Positions 17,071-25,722 of a stretch of DNA of 64,000 bases are shown one piece after another; positions within the stretch are counted from its first letter, which is position 1, and the number at the start of each line of letters is the position of its first letter. This stretch comes from Hoeflea_A sp965249925 (GTDB taxonomy: Bacteria > Pseudomonadota > Alphaproteobacteria > Rhizobiales > Rhizobiaceae). The translations under genes were made by a program, and so were the position numbers. The notes beneath the pieces are model-generated. The model did not search any database. It was given only the letters and a program-made list of their open reading frames with translations, and was not told the origin of the DNA. The stretch spans positions 5,642,001 to 5,706,000 of the forward strand of contig OZ252260.1 of assembly GCA_965249925.1 (NCBI GenBank), given 5' to 3'.

Positions 17071-17404
17071 GACGTACTCCAGCTTGTGTCGGGATGGTGA
17101 TGGGCTTCGCCGGCTAATGGGCATGCCGGTCGTGAAACCCGAACATCATGAAAACGGTTTTGCATCGCGTTAGGCGGATGCTGGGGCATTTCGACCAACT
17201 TTTCAGGAGACTTGTGCAATTCTTGTGCAGATTACCCGATTCGCTCGCGCCTCCTGCCTGAGGAAATCGATATAACTATCTAAATATATTGAAATAAATT
17301 AATTGCTTGGTCTGTCAAAGAGTGCCTATTGTTTAGGCAAATTAGGTATCCCACTGCAGTCTTCGCTTGATTCCGAAAGCGCTTTCGGAATAGGTTCGCG
17401 AACA
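17071..17404. other. Divergent intergenic region upstream of the LacI gene
   Basis: 334 bp between the DUF4173 gene (minus) and the LacI gene (plus). It is A/T-rich at 17265-17305 and holds an inverted repeat TGCCTA-N5-TAGGCA (17323-17339), a possible promoter (TTGCTT at 17303-17308, TATTGT at 17327-17332, 18-bp spacer) and the LacI operator described next. No gene is visible. Confidence 0.6.
17370..17391. promoter_or_regulatory. 22-bp palindromic LacI-family operator
   Basis: A perfect palindrome whose left arm is ATTCCGAAAGC. It has the central GC dinucleotide and GAAAGCGCTTTC core typical of LacI/GalR operators. It ends 13 bp before the ATG of the LacI gene, so autoregulation is expected, as well as control of the whole downstream importer operon if they are cotranscribed. 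Confidence 0.8.
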
Positions 17405-18433
17405 ATGAATAAGATTGGCATCAAAGCGCTGTCCGAGCATCTCGGCCTGACCGAGAGCACGGTTTCGCGTGCCATCAACGATTATCCGGACATTTCGGCC
17501 CGCACCCGCGACCGGGTCAAAGCGGCCGCCGCCGAACTCGGATACCGGCCAAATTCCAATGCACGCCGGTTGGCGACGGGAAACGCCGAATGCATCGGCT
17601 ATGTCATGCCGTGGCAGTCAGGGCACATATCCGAGCCATTCCTCGGGGAACTGCTCGACGGTCTGTCGCGGACAGCTTCGGAACGGCATTGGGATCTCAA
17701 TCTGGCGGTGTCTCGCTCGGCCAAGGACGAGTTGTCGATCATCAGCCGATTGGCCGAATCGGGCAGGGTCAGCGGAGTTGTGATCTCGCGCATCATGACT
17801 CACGATCCGCGCATCGAGAAACTGCAGGAGATCGGGATTCCGTTTGTCACCCACGGCCGGTCGCTGGACAGCGACGATCACGCCTGGTTCGACATCGACA
17901 ACTTTGCCGCATTTCGCGAGGCCGTGTGCCACCTTGTAGAATTGGGACATCGAGCGGTTGCCCACATCTATGGGCCGCTCGACTACAATTTCTCTGTCGC
18001 CCGCCGTGCCGGATACCGCCGCGGGTTGCTGGACAACAATCTTGATCTCAAACCCGATTGGGAAGCGCGCTCCGACATGACGGTCGAAGGAGGCTATCGG
18101 GCGATGCGTTATCTGCTGTCTCTCAAAGAGCGGCCGACGGCGGTGGTATGTGTGTCCGATATGGTTGCGATTGGCGTCATGAAGGCCATTCGCGAGACTG
18201 GCTGGCGCCCGGGTCGTGAAATCTCCGTGATCGGTTATGATGGCGTACCCATGGCCGAACATACCGATCCGGCGCTGACCACCATGGCGCAGCCTCTGCA
18301 GGCGGCTGGCGCCCGGATCGGCGAAATGCTGATGGCCGTCATCGATGGAGAGCGGCCTTCGGACCAACAGGAGTTGTGGCGTGCGACGCTCGAACGGCGG
18401 GAGTCCGATGGTCCGCCGGTTCACGCCACCTGA
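17405..18433 (+). CDS. LacI family transcriptional regulator
   Basis: A 342-residue LacI/GalR repressor. The N-terminal helix-turn-helix reads IKALSEHLGLTESTVSRAIN with the hinge ARRLATGNAECIGYV near residue 58. The periplasmic-binding-protein-like effector domain follows (VSDMVAIGVMKAIRETG, ISVIGYDG). The start is the ATG at 17405 directly before MNKIGIKAL; an upstream in-frame extension would cross the operator. It lies 32 bp before the binding-protein gene and heads the sugar or solute importer operon, which it presumably represses. Confidence 0.93.
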   Translation: MNKIGIKALSEHLGLTESTVSRAINDYPDISARTRDRVKAAAAELGYRPNSNARRLATGNAECIGYVMPWQSGHISEPFLGELLDGLSRTASERHWDLNLAVSRSAKDELSIISRLAESGRVSGVVISRIMTHDPRIEKLQEIGIPFVTHGRSLDSDDHAWFDIDNFAAFREAVCHLVELGHRAVAHIYGPLDYNFSVARRAGYRRGLLDNNLDLKPDWEARSDMTVEGGYRAMRYLLSLKERPTAVVCVSDMVAIGVMKAIRETGWRPGREISVIGYDGVPMAEHTDPALTTMAQPLQAAGARIGEMLMAVIDGERPSDQQELWRATLERRESDGPPVHAT

Positions 18434-18465
18434 TTTTCGAAAACTTCATTTCTGGGAGGAAAACC

Positions 18466-19809
18466 ATGAACAGATTGATGAAACTGACGGCCGGCTTCAT
18501 GCTTTCGGCAAGCCTGGTGACCATCGCCCACGCCGACACCATCCGCTTCTGGACCACCGAGGAACAGCCCGAGCGCTTGGCCAAACAGCAGGAGATGGCG
18601 GCCGATTTCAAGGCGCAGACGGGGCACACGGTCGAGGTCATCCCGATCTCGGAAAAAGAGCTGGGAACCCGCGCGACCGCGGCTTTCGCGGCCAACGACC
18701 TGCCGGACGTGATCTATCACACGCTGCAGTATGTGTTGCCATGGGCCGAGGCCGGAATCCTCGACATCGACACCAATGACGATATCGTCAACGACCTGGG
18801 CAAGGATACGTTTGCACCGGGCGCGATCGCCATGGCCCAGAGTGACGGGCTGACGGCGGCCGTGCCGGTCGACGGCTGGACCCAGATGATCGTCTACCGG
18901 AAGGATATGTTCGACGAAGCCGGCCTTGAAGCACCCGATTCCTATGCCAAGATAACTGCGGCATTGGAGAAGCTGCACAATCCGCCTGATATGTACGGAT
19001 TTGTCGCGCCGACCAAAATCGACGAGAACTTCATGAGTCAGGTCCTCGAGCATGTCTTCCTGGCCAACGGCGTAACGCCGGTCAGTGACGCCGGCTTCCA
19101 GCCGCTCGACGAACAGGCGACGACGGAAGTCCTGGACTTCTACAAGGCGCTGGCAAAGGCCTCGCCACCCGGTGAATTGTTCTGGAAGCAGGCGCGCGAA
19201 CTCTATTTCGCCGGCAAGACGCCGATGATCATCTGGTCGCCGTTCATTCTCGACGAACTCGCCGGTCTGCGCGACTCGGCGCCTCCGACCATCAACGACG
19301 ATCCGACGTCCGGTGAGCTGGCCAGCAAGACCGATGTCGTCACATCGTTTGCAGGCCCTTCCAATCCTGACGGATCCGCATGGGCGGACGTGCGCTATTT
19401 CGGAGTGACGGCTGACGCCAATACGGATGTCGCCGCCGAATTCATCCGGTTCTCGATGGACGACGGTTACACCAAGACCCTGTCCATCGCGCCCGAGGGC
19501 AAGTTCCCCGTGCGCCGTGGCACTGCCGATGAACCGATGAAGTTTATCGAGGCCTGGTCGATGCTGCCGGTTGGCGTCGATCGCAAGGCACCGCTGTCGG
19601 ATCTCTATCCGGCTGACACGGTGACCCGTATCGTCGGCGGTCTCGAAAGCGGCAATCGCTGGGGTGTTTCGGAAGGACAGCTCAGCCTCGCATCGAAGAT
19701 CATCAACAGTCAGATCATCAATCGGGTCGTGCGCGAATATATCGACGACGAGATTGATGCCGCGACTGCCGTTGCCAGGCTCAATGACGAGCTTGCCAAG
19801 GTGAACTGA
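18466..19809 (+). CDS. ABC transporter extracellular sugar-binding protein
   Basis: A 447-residue CUT1-type binding protein. The signal peptide is MNRLMKLTAGFMLSASLVTI with cleavage after AHA near residue 24; the mature start is DTIRFWTTEEQPERLA. The Shine-Dalgarno GGGAGG lies 7 nt before the ATG at 18466. It is followed by a hairpin and two permeases. The downstream GH63-like hydrolase suggests an alpha-glycoside such as a glycosylglycerate or an oligosaccharide as ligand. That is inference. Confidence 0.93.
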   Translation: MNRLMKLTAGFMLSASLVTIAHADTIRFWTTEEQPERLAKQQEMAADFKAQTGHTVEVIPISEKELGTRATAAFAANDLPDVIYHTLQYVLPWAEAGILDIDTNDDIVNDLGKDTFAPGAIAMAQSDGLTAAVPVDGWTQMIVYRKDMFDEAGLEAPDSYAKITAALEKLHNPPDMYGFVAPTKIDENFMSQVLEHVFLANGVTPVSDAGFQPLDEQATTEVLDFYKALAKASPPGELFWKQARELYFAGKTPMIIWSPFILDELAGLRDSAPPTINDDPTSGELASKTDVVTSFAGPSNPDGSAWADVRYFGVTADANTDVAAEFIRFSMDDGYTKTLSIAPEGKFPVRRGTADEPMKFIEAWSMLPVGVDRKAPLSDLYPADTVTRIVGGLESGNRWGVSEGQLSLASKIINSQIINRVVREYIDDEIDAATAVARLNDELAKVN

Positions 19810-19820
19810 CCCGCGTGAGA

Positions 19821-19846
19821 GCGGAGGCGGCAAACGCTGCCTCCGC
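19821..19846 (+). repeat. Intercistronic hairpin after the binding-protein gene
   Basis: An 11-bp stem (GCGGAGGCGGC with GCTGCCTCCGC, one G-U pair) and an AAAC loop, 11 bp after the stop of the binding-protein gene and before the first permease. There is no T-tract. Its position corresponds to the hairpins at 4564-4589 and 8647-8672. Confidence 0.65.
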
Positions 19847-19870
19847 CGCAGGCCAAGCCTTACCACCGGA

Positions 19871-21160
19871 ATGACCGTCATGGGTTCTGCTGCTCCTCCC
19901 AAGGGAATCGGCCGTATGGCTCGACGCGAGATGCGTCTGGCCTATGCGATGCTGCTTCCGACCTTCCTGATCGTCCTGGCGATCGTGCTGTGGCCGCTGC
20001 TGGCCAATTTCTGGATATCGGCCAAGTCCGTGCAACTGGGGGATCTTCGTCCGCCAACGGTGATCGTCAACGAACGGCTGCGTGGCGACCTCGAGGCACC
20101 CGGCGACACCGCGGCCATTGAATTCCGCATCAGGAATTCATCCCGCGACAACCCGATCGGCGACGCCGGGTTCATCGACACGCTGCCTGCCGGTCTGGAG
20201 GTTTCCGATCTCGACGAGCGCTGCAGCGTTACCGGTCGGCAGATTTCCTGCGCGCTGGGCGATCTGCCCGGCGGCTTCCGCGAACGCCTGCGCGTGCCCA
20301 TAACCGCAGACGCGCAATATTTCGAAACCAGTGAGAATCCACGCGCAACGGAACCGGTCGTCAGCGGCACCGCCAGTAACGTGCTCACCAACTTCGAATT
20401 CACGTTCGAGAATTTCCGGCGGATCTTCGAATCGCCGGAGTTCTGGCACGTCATGCGGGTGTCGTTCTACTACACCATCTTCGGCACCGTCGGCGCCCTT
20501 GTCCTTGGCCTATTCGCGGCGCAGCTGCTCAACACAGTGTTTCCGTTTCGCGGGATCCTGCGCGGCCTGTTCCTGTTCCCCTATGTGGCGCCGGTGATCG
20601 CGGTCGCCTTTACCTGGGTGGTTTTGCTCGACCCGTTCTCGGGAACGCTCAACTCGATATTACTGCAAATGGGCGCTATCGAAGGCCCGATCAATTTCTT
20701 CGGCCAGCGCGCGGTGGAGTTTCACTTCTTCGGCCTCAGCTTTGAATTTCCGGTGGCGCTCACCACGGTGATCGTATTCGAGGCCTGGCGTTACTTTCCG
20801 CTCGCCTTCCTGTTCATCCTAGCCCGCATGCAGTCGGTCTCCGCCGAAATGTACGAAGCGGCCGAGATCGACGGCGCCACACCACTGCAGCAGTTCTGGT
20901 ACATATCGCTGCCGCAGCTGGTCGGCATCCTCGCCGTGCTGTTTCTGCTTCGCTTCATTTGGACCTTCAACAAGTTCGACGACATCTTCCTGCTCACAGG
21001 CGGTGCCGCCGGAACCCGGACGTTGACGGTGGATGTCTACGAACAGGCATTCGCGCTGTCCAATCTCGGTGCCGGTGCGGCGGTGGCGGTGATCGTCTTT
21101 GTCGTGCTGCTTCTCTTCTCGATTCTGTTTTTCACTTTTTCGCCGAAGGATGAAGCATGA
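19871..21160 (+). CDS. Sugar ABC transporter permease with DUF11-like insert
   Basis: A 429-residue MalF-type permease, about 130 residues longer than usual. The first helix (residues 20-42) is followed by an extra extracytoplasmic segment at about residues 55-160. It contains EFRIRNSSRDNP, FIDTLPAGLEV, a cysteine pair (ERCSVTGRQISCALGDLP) and RLRVPITADA, which is the pattern of a DUF11 beta-sandwich repeat. The permease core resumes at about 185, with the EAA loop EMYEAAEIDGATPLQQF near 325. It partners the permease that overlaps its end by 4 bp. Confidence 0.92.
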   Translation: MTVMGSAAPPKGIGRMARREMRLAYAMLLPTFLIVLAIVLWPLLANFWISAKSVQLGDLRPPTVIVNERLRGDLEAPGDTAAIEFRIRNSSRDNPIGDAGFIDTLPAGLEVSDLDERCSVTGRQISCALGDLPGGFRERLRVPITADAQYFETSENPRATEPVVSGTASNVLTNFEFTFENFRRIFESPEFWHVMRVSFYYTIFGTVGALVLGLFAAQLLNTVFPFRGILRGLFLFPYVAPVIAVAFTWVVLLDPFSGTLNSILLQMGAIEGPINFFGQRAVEFHFFGLSFEFPVALTTVIVFEAWRYFPLAFLFILARMQSVSAEMYEAAEIDGATPLQQFWYISLPQLVGILAVLFLLRFIWTFNKFDDIFLLTGGAAGTRTLTVDVYEQAFALSNLGAGAAVAVIVFVVLLLFSILFFTFSPKDEA

Positions 21161-22389
21161 TGAGTATCGGCAGGGGATTCTTGGCCGGTATCGTCACCGG
21201 CGCCATCTGGGGCTTCACCTGGATGATCGTGATTTCAGTCACCTTCATGCTGGTTTCCGGGCAGATCACGACGCCGCCCGTCGGCGTTGCCACGCTTGCC
21301 GGCGCCGTGGCCGCCGCGCTCATTTCGGCGACCCGGCCCGCGGAACGTCGCATGGGCATTCACATCGCCGCAATCGCGGTGATGATCATCGTGCTTGGCG
21401 GCCTCACATTCGGCATGCCGCTGGGACTGCCTCTCGGCGTCGTGCCGCTTTACCAGATCGTGACCCTGATCGTTCTTCTTGCGGTCACCTGGGCTTCGAT
21501 CCAGGCCTGCATGAGCGGTCTGGATGGCGGCAAGCTGCCTCGATATCATATGGAGGTGCTTTTCATCCGGGTCATCAAGGGCCTCGGTTTCGTGATCTTC
21601 ACCGTGATGGTGGCCCTGCCGTTTTACGTGATGGTGATGACGAGCCTAAAGAGCCAGCAATCTCTGCTCGCCAACCCGCTCGATTTCTCACTCAATCTCC
21701 AACAGGGCCCGGCCGCGCTGTTCCGCTCCTATGTCGAGCTCTTCACCCAATTCAATTTCGGCACGTTCCTGGTCAACTCGGCCATCGTTTCGGTGTCTAC
21801 GGTGATCCTGACGCTGCTGTTTGCGGTACCGGGCGCCTATGCGGTGTCGCGGCTGCGCTTTCCGGGGCAGGCTTTTCTGTCCAACTCGATCCTCTTGATC
21901 TACATGGTCCCGGCGATCGTTCTGGTGATCCCGCTCTACGCGGTGTTCTCGCAGTTGGGCCTGCGCAACACGCTGACCGGGCTGATGATCGTCTATCCGG
22001 CGACGACGATCCCGGTGGCCCTCTACATGTTGCAGGGCTATTTCCGTGGCCTGCCGTCCGAACTGGAGGAAGCCGGGCTGATGGACGGACTGACGCGGGT
22101 CGGCGTCATCCTCAAGATCACGCTGCCGCTGTCGCTGCCGGCACTCGCTTCGGTGGCTCTTTACGTGTTCATGATCGCCTGGAATGAATTCCTGTTTGCC
22201 TTCATGTTCCTCGACAATGTGGAGATTTTCACGCTCTCCCGCGGTGTCGTCTCGCTCAACTCGTCCGAGGTTCCGCGCCAGCACCTGATGGCCGGCGCCG
22301 TGGTCGCCACAGTACCGGTGCTGATGATTTTCCTCTGGTTCGAGCGGTTTCTGGTGTCCGGCCTGACGGCCGGCAGCGTCAAGGGCTGA
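21157..22389 (+). CDS. Sugar ABC transporter permease with N-terminal four-helix extension
   Basis: A 410-residue MalG-type permease. The core begins near residue 140 (LGFVIFTVMVALPFYVMVMTSLK) and has the EAA loop ELEEAGLMDGLTRVGVI near 305 and the typical end GLTAGSVKG. Before the core lie about 125 extra residues with four hydrophobic segments, absent from ordinary MalG proteins. The start overlaps the previous gene as ATGATGA. It works with the DUF11-containing permease. Confidence 0.92.
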   Translation: MMSIGRGFLAGIVTGAIWGFTWMIVISVTFMLVSGQITTPPVGVATLAGAVAAALISATRPAERRMGIHIAAIAVMIIVLGGLTFGMPLGLPLGVVPLYQIVTLIVLLAVTWASIQACMSGLDGGKLPRYHMEVLFIRVIKGLGFVIFTVMVALPFYVMVMTSLKSQQSLLANPLDFSLNLQQGPAALFRSYVELFTQFNFGTFLVNSAIVSVSTVILTLLFAVPGAYAVSRLRFPGQAFLSNSILLIYMVPAIVLVIPLYAVFSQLGLRNTLTGLMIVYPATTIPVALYMLQGYFRGLPSELEEAGLMDGLTRVGVILKITLPLSLPALASVALYVFMIAWNEFLFAFMFLDNVEIFTLSRGVVSLNSSEVPRQHLMAGAVVATVPVLMIFLWFERFLVSGLTAGSVKG

Positions 22390-22392
22390 GGC

Positions 22393-23676
22393 ATGCGATC
22401 CGAATTCACCCAGCGTGCCACCCGGATTCTGGTCGACAACGACCGGGGCGGCTATACGGTGCCCACACCGCGTCTGTATCCCTATCAGTGGAATTGGGAC
22501 TCCGCTTTCGCCGCCCTCGGGTTCTGGGTCTTCGACCGGGACCGCGCCTGGCGTGAACTGGAAACGCTGTTCGAGGGCCAGTGGGCTGACGGGATGGTGC
22601 CGCACATCATTTTCCGGCGCGACGATCCCGACTATTTTCCGGGCCCGTCGATTTGGCAAAGCGGCACCACACCGCCCAGTTCAGGGCATTCGCAGCCGCC
22701 GGTCGTGGCCAGCATCGTGCGCCATTTCGTCGATACCGGGACCGCCGCGGACCGGCAAAGGGCCGAAGCGCTGCTGCCGAAGATCTTTGCCTGGCACGAC
22801 TGGTTCCACACCATGCGCGATCCGGGCGGCAACGGCGTGATCGGCATCATCCATCCGTGGGAATCGGGCCGCGACAATTGCCCCGACTGGGACATCGGGC
22901 TCGAGCAGATTTCCGTTCCCGCGGACCTCGATCGCTATGAACGCCGCGACACGGATTGCGTCGACGCGGACGAGCGGCCGACGACCGACCAGTATGACCG
23001 TTACCTGACCATCGTGAAATTCGGCCGGGAATGCGGCTGGGATCAACAGAAGGTCGCGCGCCAGGGCCCGTTTTTCATGGCCGATCCGTGTAACCAGTTT
23101 GTTCTGATGCGTGCCGACCGCGATCTCCTTGACCTTGCGGAGCGCTTCGGGCTTGCGGCGCAGTCCCAGCGGATAAGGACTTGGATCGACCGCGCCATGG
23201 AAGGCAGTCAGTTGATCTGGAACGACAGCGTCGGCAGCTTCTGCGCCCGCGATCTCAGAACCGGCTGTTTCAGCGACGGCATTACCAACGCGTCGATGCT
23301 GGCCTTTTATGCCGGCGCCGGGACCGATGCCCAACGCACACGGTTGATCGAACACGCACACGCGATCCTCGCTGCGTGCCGCTATGGCTTTCCGAGCTGG
23401 GATCCGCGCCATCCGGCATTCGAATCCAAACGCTACTGGCGCGGCCCGGTTTGGGCCATGGCCAACTACATGATCGTCCAGGGTCTCCTGGACCATGGCG
23501 AGACCGCGCTGGCGGAACGGATCCAGTCCGACACCATGCGATTGATCGAAACCGCGGGATTCTACGAATACTTCGATCCGATCAGCGGAGACGGCCATGG
23601 CGGACCGAATTTCACGTGGACGGCGGCCATCTATCTGATCTGGTCGCAGGAAGCACAGACATCAAAAGCCGCCTGA
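22393..23676 (+). CDS. Glycoside hydrolase, GH63/MGH1-like (alpha/alpha-barrel)
   Basis: A 427-residue cytoplasmic (no signal peptide) enzyme of the clan that includes trehalase, GH63 and the mannosylglycerate/glucosylglycerate hydrolases. Visible motifs are YPYQWNWDSAFAALGF near residue 32, DGMVPHIIF near 61, SGHSQPPVVASIV near 96, HPWESGRDNCPDWD near 153 and YWRGPVWAMANYMIV near 345. These match MGH-type enzymes, in which acidic residues in the WDSAF and GRDN regions are catalytic. It lies inside the ABC operon, 3 bp after a permease gene. It probably cleaves the imported glycoside inside the cell; glucosyl- or mannosylglycerate are plausible substrates. Confidence 0.82.
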   Translation: MRSEFTQRATRILVDNDRGGYTVPTPRLYPYQWNWDSAFAALGFWVFDRDRAWRELETLFEGQWADGMVPHIIFRRDDPDYFPGPSIWQSGTTPPSSGHSQPPVVASIVRHFVDTGTAADRQRAEALLPKIFAWHDWFHTMRDPGGNGVIGIIHPWESGRDNCPDWDIGLEQISVPADLDRYERRDTDCVDADERPTTDQYDRYLTIVKFGRECGWDQQKVARQGPFFMADPCNQFVLMRADRDLLDLAERFGLAAQSQRIRTWIDRAMEGSQLIWNDSVGSFCARDLRTGCFSDGITNASMLAFYAGAGTDAQRTRLIEHAHAILAACRYGFPSWDPRHPAFESKRYWRGPVWAMANYMIVQGLLDHGETALAERIQSDTMRLIETAGFYEYFDPISGDGHGGPNFTWTAAIYLIWSQEAQTSKAA

Positions 23677-23689
23677 GCAGGAGAGGGGC

Positions 23690-24748
23690 ATGGGTTCCAT
23701 CAAGTTGGAAAAGGTCGAAAAATGGTTTGGCGACGTCCAAGTCATCAAAGGCGTTGACCTGGACATCGGAGACGGGGAGCTGGTGATTTTCGTCGGCCCC
23801 TCGGGTTGCGGCAAATCCACACTGCTGCGGATGATTTCGGGCCTCGAGGAAACCAGCCGCGGCAAGATCCTGCTCGACGGCGCGGATGTGACCGACAAGA
23901 TGCCTTCGGAGCGTCAGTTGTCGATGGTGTTCCAATCCTACGCGCTCTATCCGCACATGACCGTCGGAGAAAATATGGGCTTTGGACTGAAGACCGCGGG
24001 CGAGTCCAAAAGCGAGATTGCCCGCAAAGTCGACGCCGCGGCCGATGTCCTTAAACTGCAGGATTTCCTCGACCGCAGGCCGAAAGCGCTTTCCGGCGGC
24101 CAACGCCAGCGCGTCGCCATCGGCCGCGCCATCGTGCGTGAGCCGAAGGGCTTTCTGTTTGACGAGCCGCTGTCCAATCTTGATGCGGCGCTACGGGTGG
24201 AGATGCGGTTCGAGATCGCCAAGCTGCACGACAACCTCAAAACCACCATGATCTATGTCACCCACGACCAGGTCGAAGCCATGACCCTGGCCGACAAGAT
24301 CGTCGTCCTGCGCTCAGGCGAAATCATGCAGGTGGGCACACCGCGCACGCTTTATGAGCAGCCGGACAATCTGTTCGTCGCGCAGTTCATCGGCAGCCCG
24401 AAAATGAACGTTTTCGGCTGCACCACAGAAGGCGAAACATTCCAGCTACCGCAGCAGGGCAGCGGCTTCTTCAAGCCGCATGCGGCCGGGCGAAAAGCCA
24501 TCAAACTGGGCATCCGGCCCGAACATATCGCGGTGACGGAAGTCGGGCAGGGCCATTGCACCGGTGTGGTGGAGGTCGCCGAATATCTCGGCTCCGATAC
24601 GTTCCTCTATGTGTCCTGCGACCATCTGGGAACGTTGACGGTTCGCACGACTGGTACGGCACCGGATCACAAGGGCGAAACCGTCGGGCTACACTTCGAT
24701 GAGGATCACACCCACTTCTTTGACGACCAGGACCTGGCGATCCACTGA
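23690..24748 (+). CDS. Sugar ABC transporter ATP-binding protein (UgpC/MalK family)
   Basis: A 352-residue ATPase with Walker A GPSGCGKSTLLRMI near residue 36, Q-loop FQSYALYPHMT, signature LSGGQRQRVAIGRAI, Walker B FLFDEPLSNLDAALR and THDQVEAMTLADKI. The C-terminal TOBE domain has GIRPEHIAVTEV near 275. It is 13 bp downstream of the hydrolase, last in the importer operon. Its end lies only 5 bp from the convergent fpr stop, with no terminator visible. Confidence 0.94.
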   Translation: MGSIKLEKVEKWFGDVQVIKGVDLDIGDGELVIFVGPSGCGKSTLLRMISGLEETSRGKILLDGADVTDKMPSERQLSMVFQSYALYPHMTVGENMGFGLKTAGESKSEIARKVDAAADVLKLQDFLDRRPKALSGGQRQRVAIGRAIVREPKGFLFDEPLSNLDAALRVEMRFEIAKLHDNLKTTMIYVTHDQVEAMTLADKIVVLRSGEIMQVGTPRTLYEQPDNLFVAQFIGSPKMNVFGCTTEGETFQLPQQGSGFFKPHAAGRKAIKLGIRPEHIAVTEVGQGHCTGVVEVAEYLGSDTFLYVSCDHLGTLTVRTTGTAPDHKGETVGLHFDEDHTHFFDDQDLAIH

Positions 24749-24753
24749 TCAGG

Positions 24754-25527
24754 CTATTTTTCGACAAACGCCTTTTCAATCAGGAAACTGCCGAGCTGGG
24801 CGCGAGTCCCTTCGGTGAAGCCACGCGCCTCGAAAAAAGCGCGCGTATCCTCCAGCATCTTCGGACCGCCGCACAGGATGACCCGGTCGTTGTCCTTGTC
24901 GATCGGCGGCAGGCCGACATCTTCGAAGAGCTTGCCGCTCTCCATCAGCGCGGTGATGCGGCCGTTGTGCTGAAACGGCTCGCGGGTAACGGTCGGATAG
25001 TAGATCAACTGTTCCCGCACCATCTCGCCGAGGAATTCGTCATTGGGGAGTTGCTCGGTAATGTAATCCTGATAGGCGAGGTCGTTGATAAACCGCACGC
25101 CGTGGACGAGCACAACCTTCTCGAACGCCTCGTAAACCGCCGGATCTTTGATCAGGCTGAGGAACGGTGCCAGTCCTGTCCCGGTCCCCAGCAGATAGAG
25201 GTTTTTGCCGGGTAGCAGATTGTCGGTGACCAGCGTGCCGGTGGGCTTGGTTCCCACGAGCACCGATTGTCCCTCCTGCAGATGCTGCAACCGGGAGGTC
25301 AGCGGTCCGTCCGGGACTTTGATGCTGAAGAATTCCAGCGTGTCTTCATGATTGGCGCTGGCCATCGAATAGGCGCGCAGCAACGGCCGGCCGTCGACCT
25401 GCAGACCGACCATGGTGAACTCACCGTTGCGGAACCGGAAACCCTGGTCGCGTGTGGTTTTGAAACTGAACAGTGTCTCGTTCCAGTGGTGGACGGACAA
25501 CACCGTTTCCTCGTTGAAGCTTTTCAT
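24754..25527 (-). CDS. fpr: Ferredoxin-NADP+ reductase
   Basis: A 257-residue bacterial (subclass I) ferredoxin/flavodoxin-NADP reductase. The FAD-binding RAYSMASANHEDTLEFFSIKV lies near residue 71, LLGTGTGLAPFLSLIKD near 110, and the NADP-binding region ends VILCGGPKMLEDTRAFF. The C-terminal FVEK resembles the regulatory tail of Rhodobacter and Azotobacter Fpr. It exchanges electrons between NADPH and ferredoxin or flavodoxin and is linked to oxidative-stress protection in relatives. It is a single gene on the minus strand. Confidence 0.93.
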   Translation of the reverse strand: MKSFNEETVLSVHHWNETLFSFKTTRDQGFRFRNGEFTMVGLQVDGRPLLRAYSMASANHEDTLEFFSIKVPDGPLTSRLQHLQEGQSVLVGTKPTGTLVTDNLLPGKNLYLLGTGTGLAPFLSLIKDPAVYEAFEKVVLVHGVRFINDLAYQDYITEQLPNDEFLGEMVREQLIYYPTVTREPFQHNGRITALMESGKLFEDVGLPPIDKDNDRVILCGGPKMLEDTRAFFEARGFTEGTRAQLGSFLIEKAFVEK

Positions 25528-25722
25528 GATGCCTCCGTTGGCAGGCTGTACAGTGTCAGGCTGCCTGGATCCGTCATAGAATCTGGGTAATCAAGCCATC
25601 ACTTTGCACCATCCATCTCAAATGTGAACCAGTGCGTGAAGAAATTCCGTCCCAGCGAACGGCCCGGACGGGAAAAAATTTGCTGCGGTGCACAGAATAC
25701 GGTGCGTAACAGGCATTGATGG

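Noticed and set aside
24080..24096. Sequence with the same GAAAGCGCTTTC core as the LacI operator
   Set aside because: It lies inside the ATPase gene and encodes the RPKALSGG signature region; the flanks do not extend the palindrome as in 17370-17391. Chance or codon-driven similarity is more likely.
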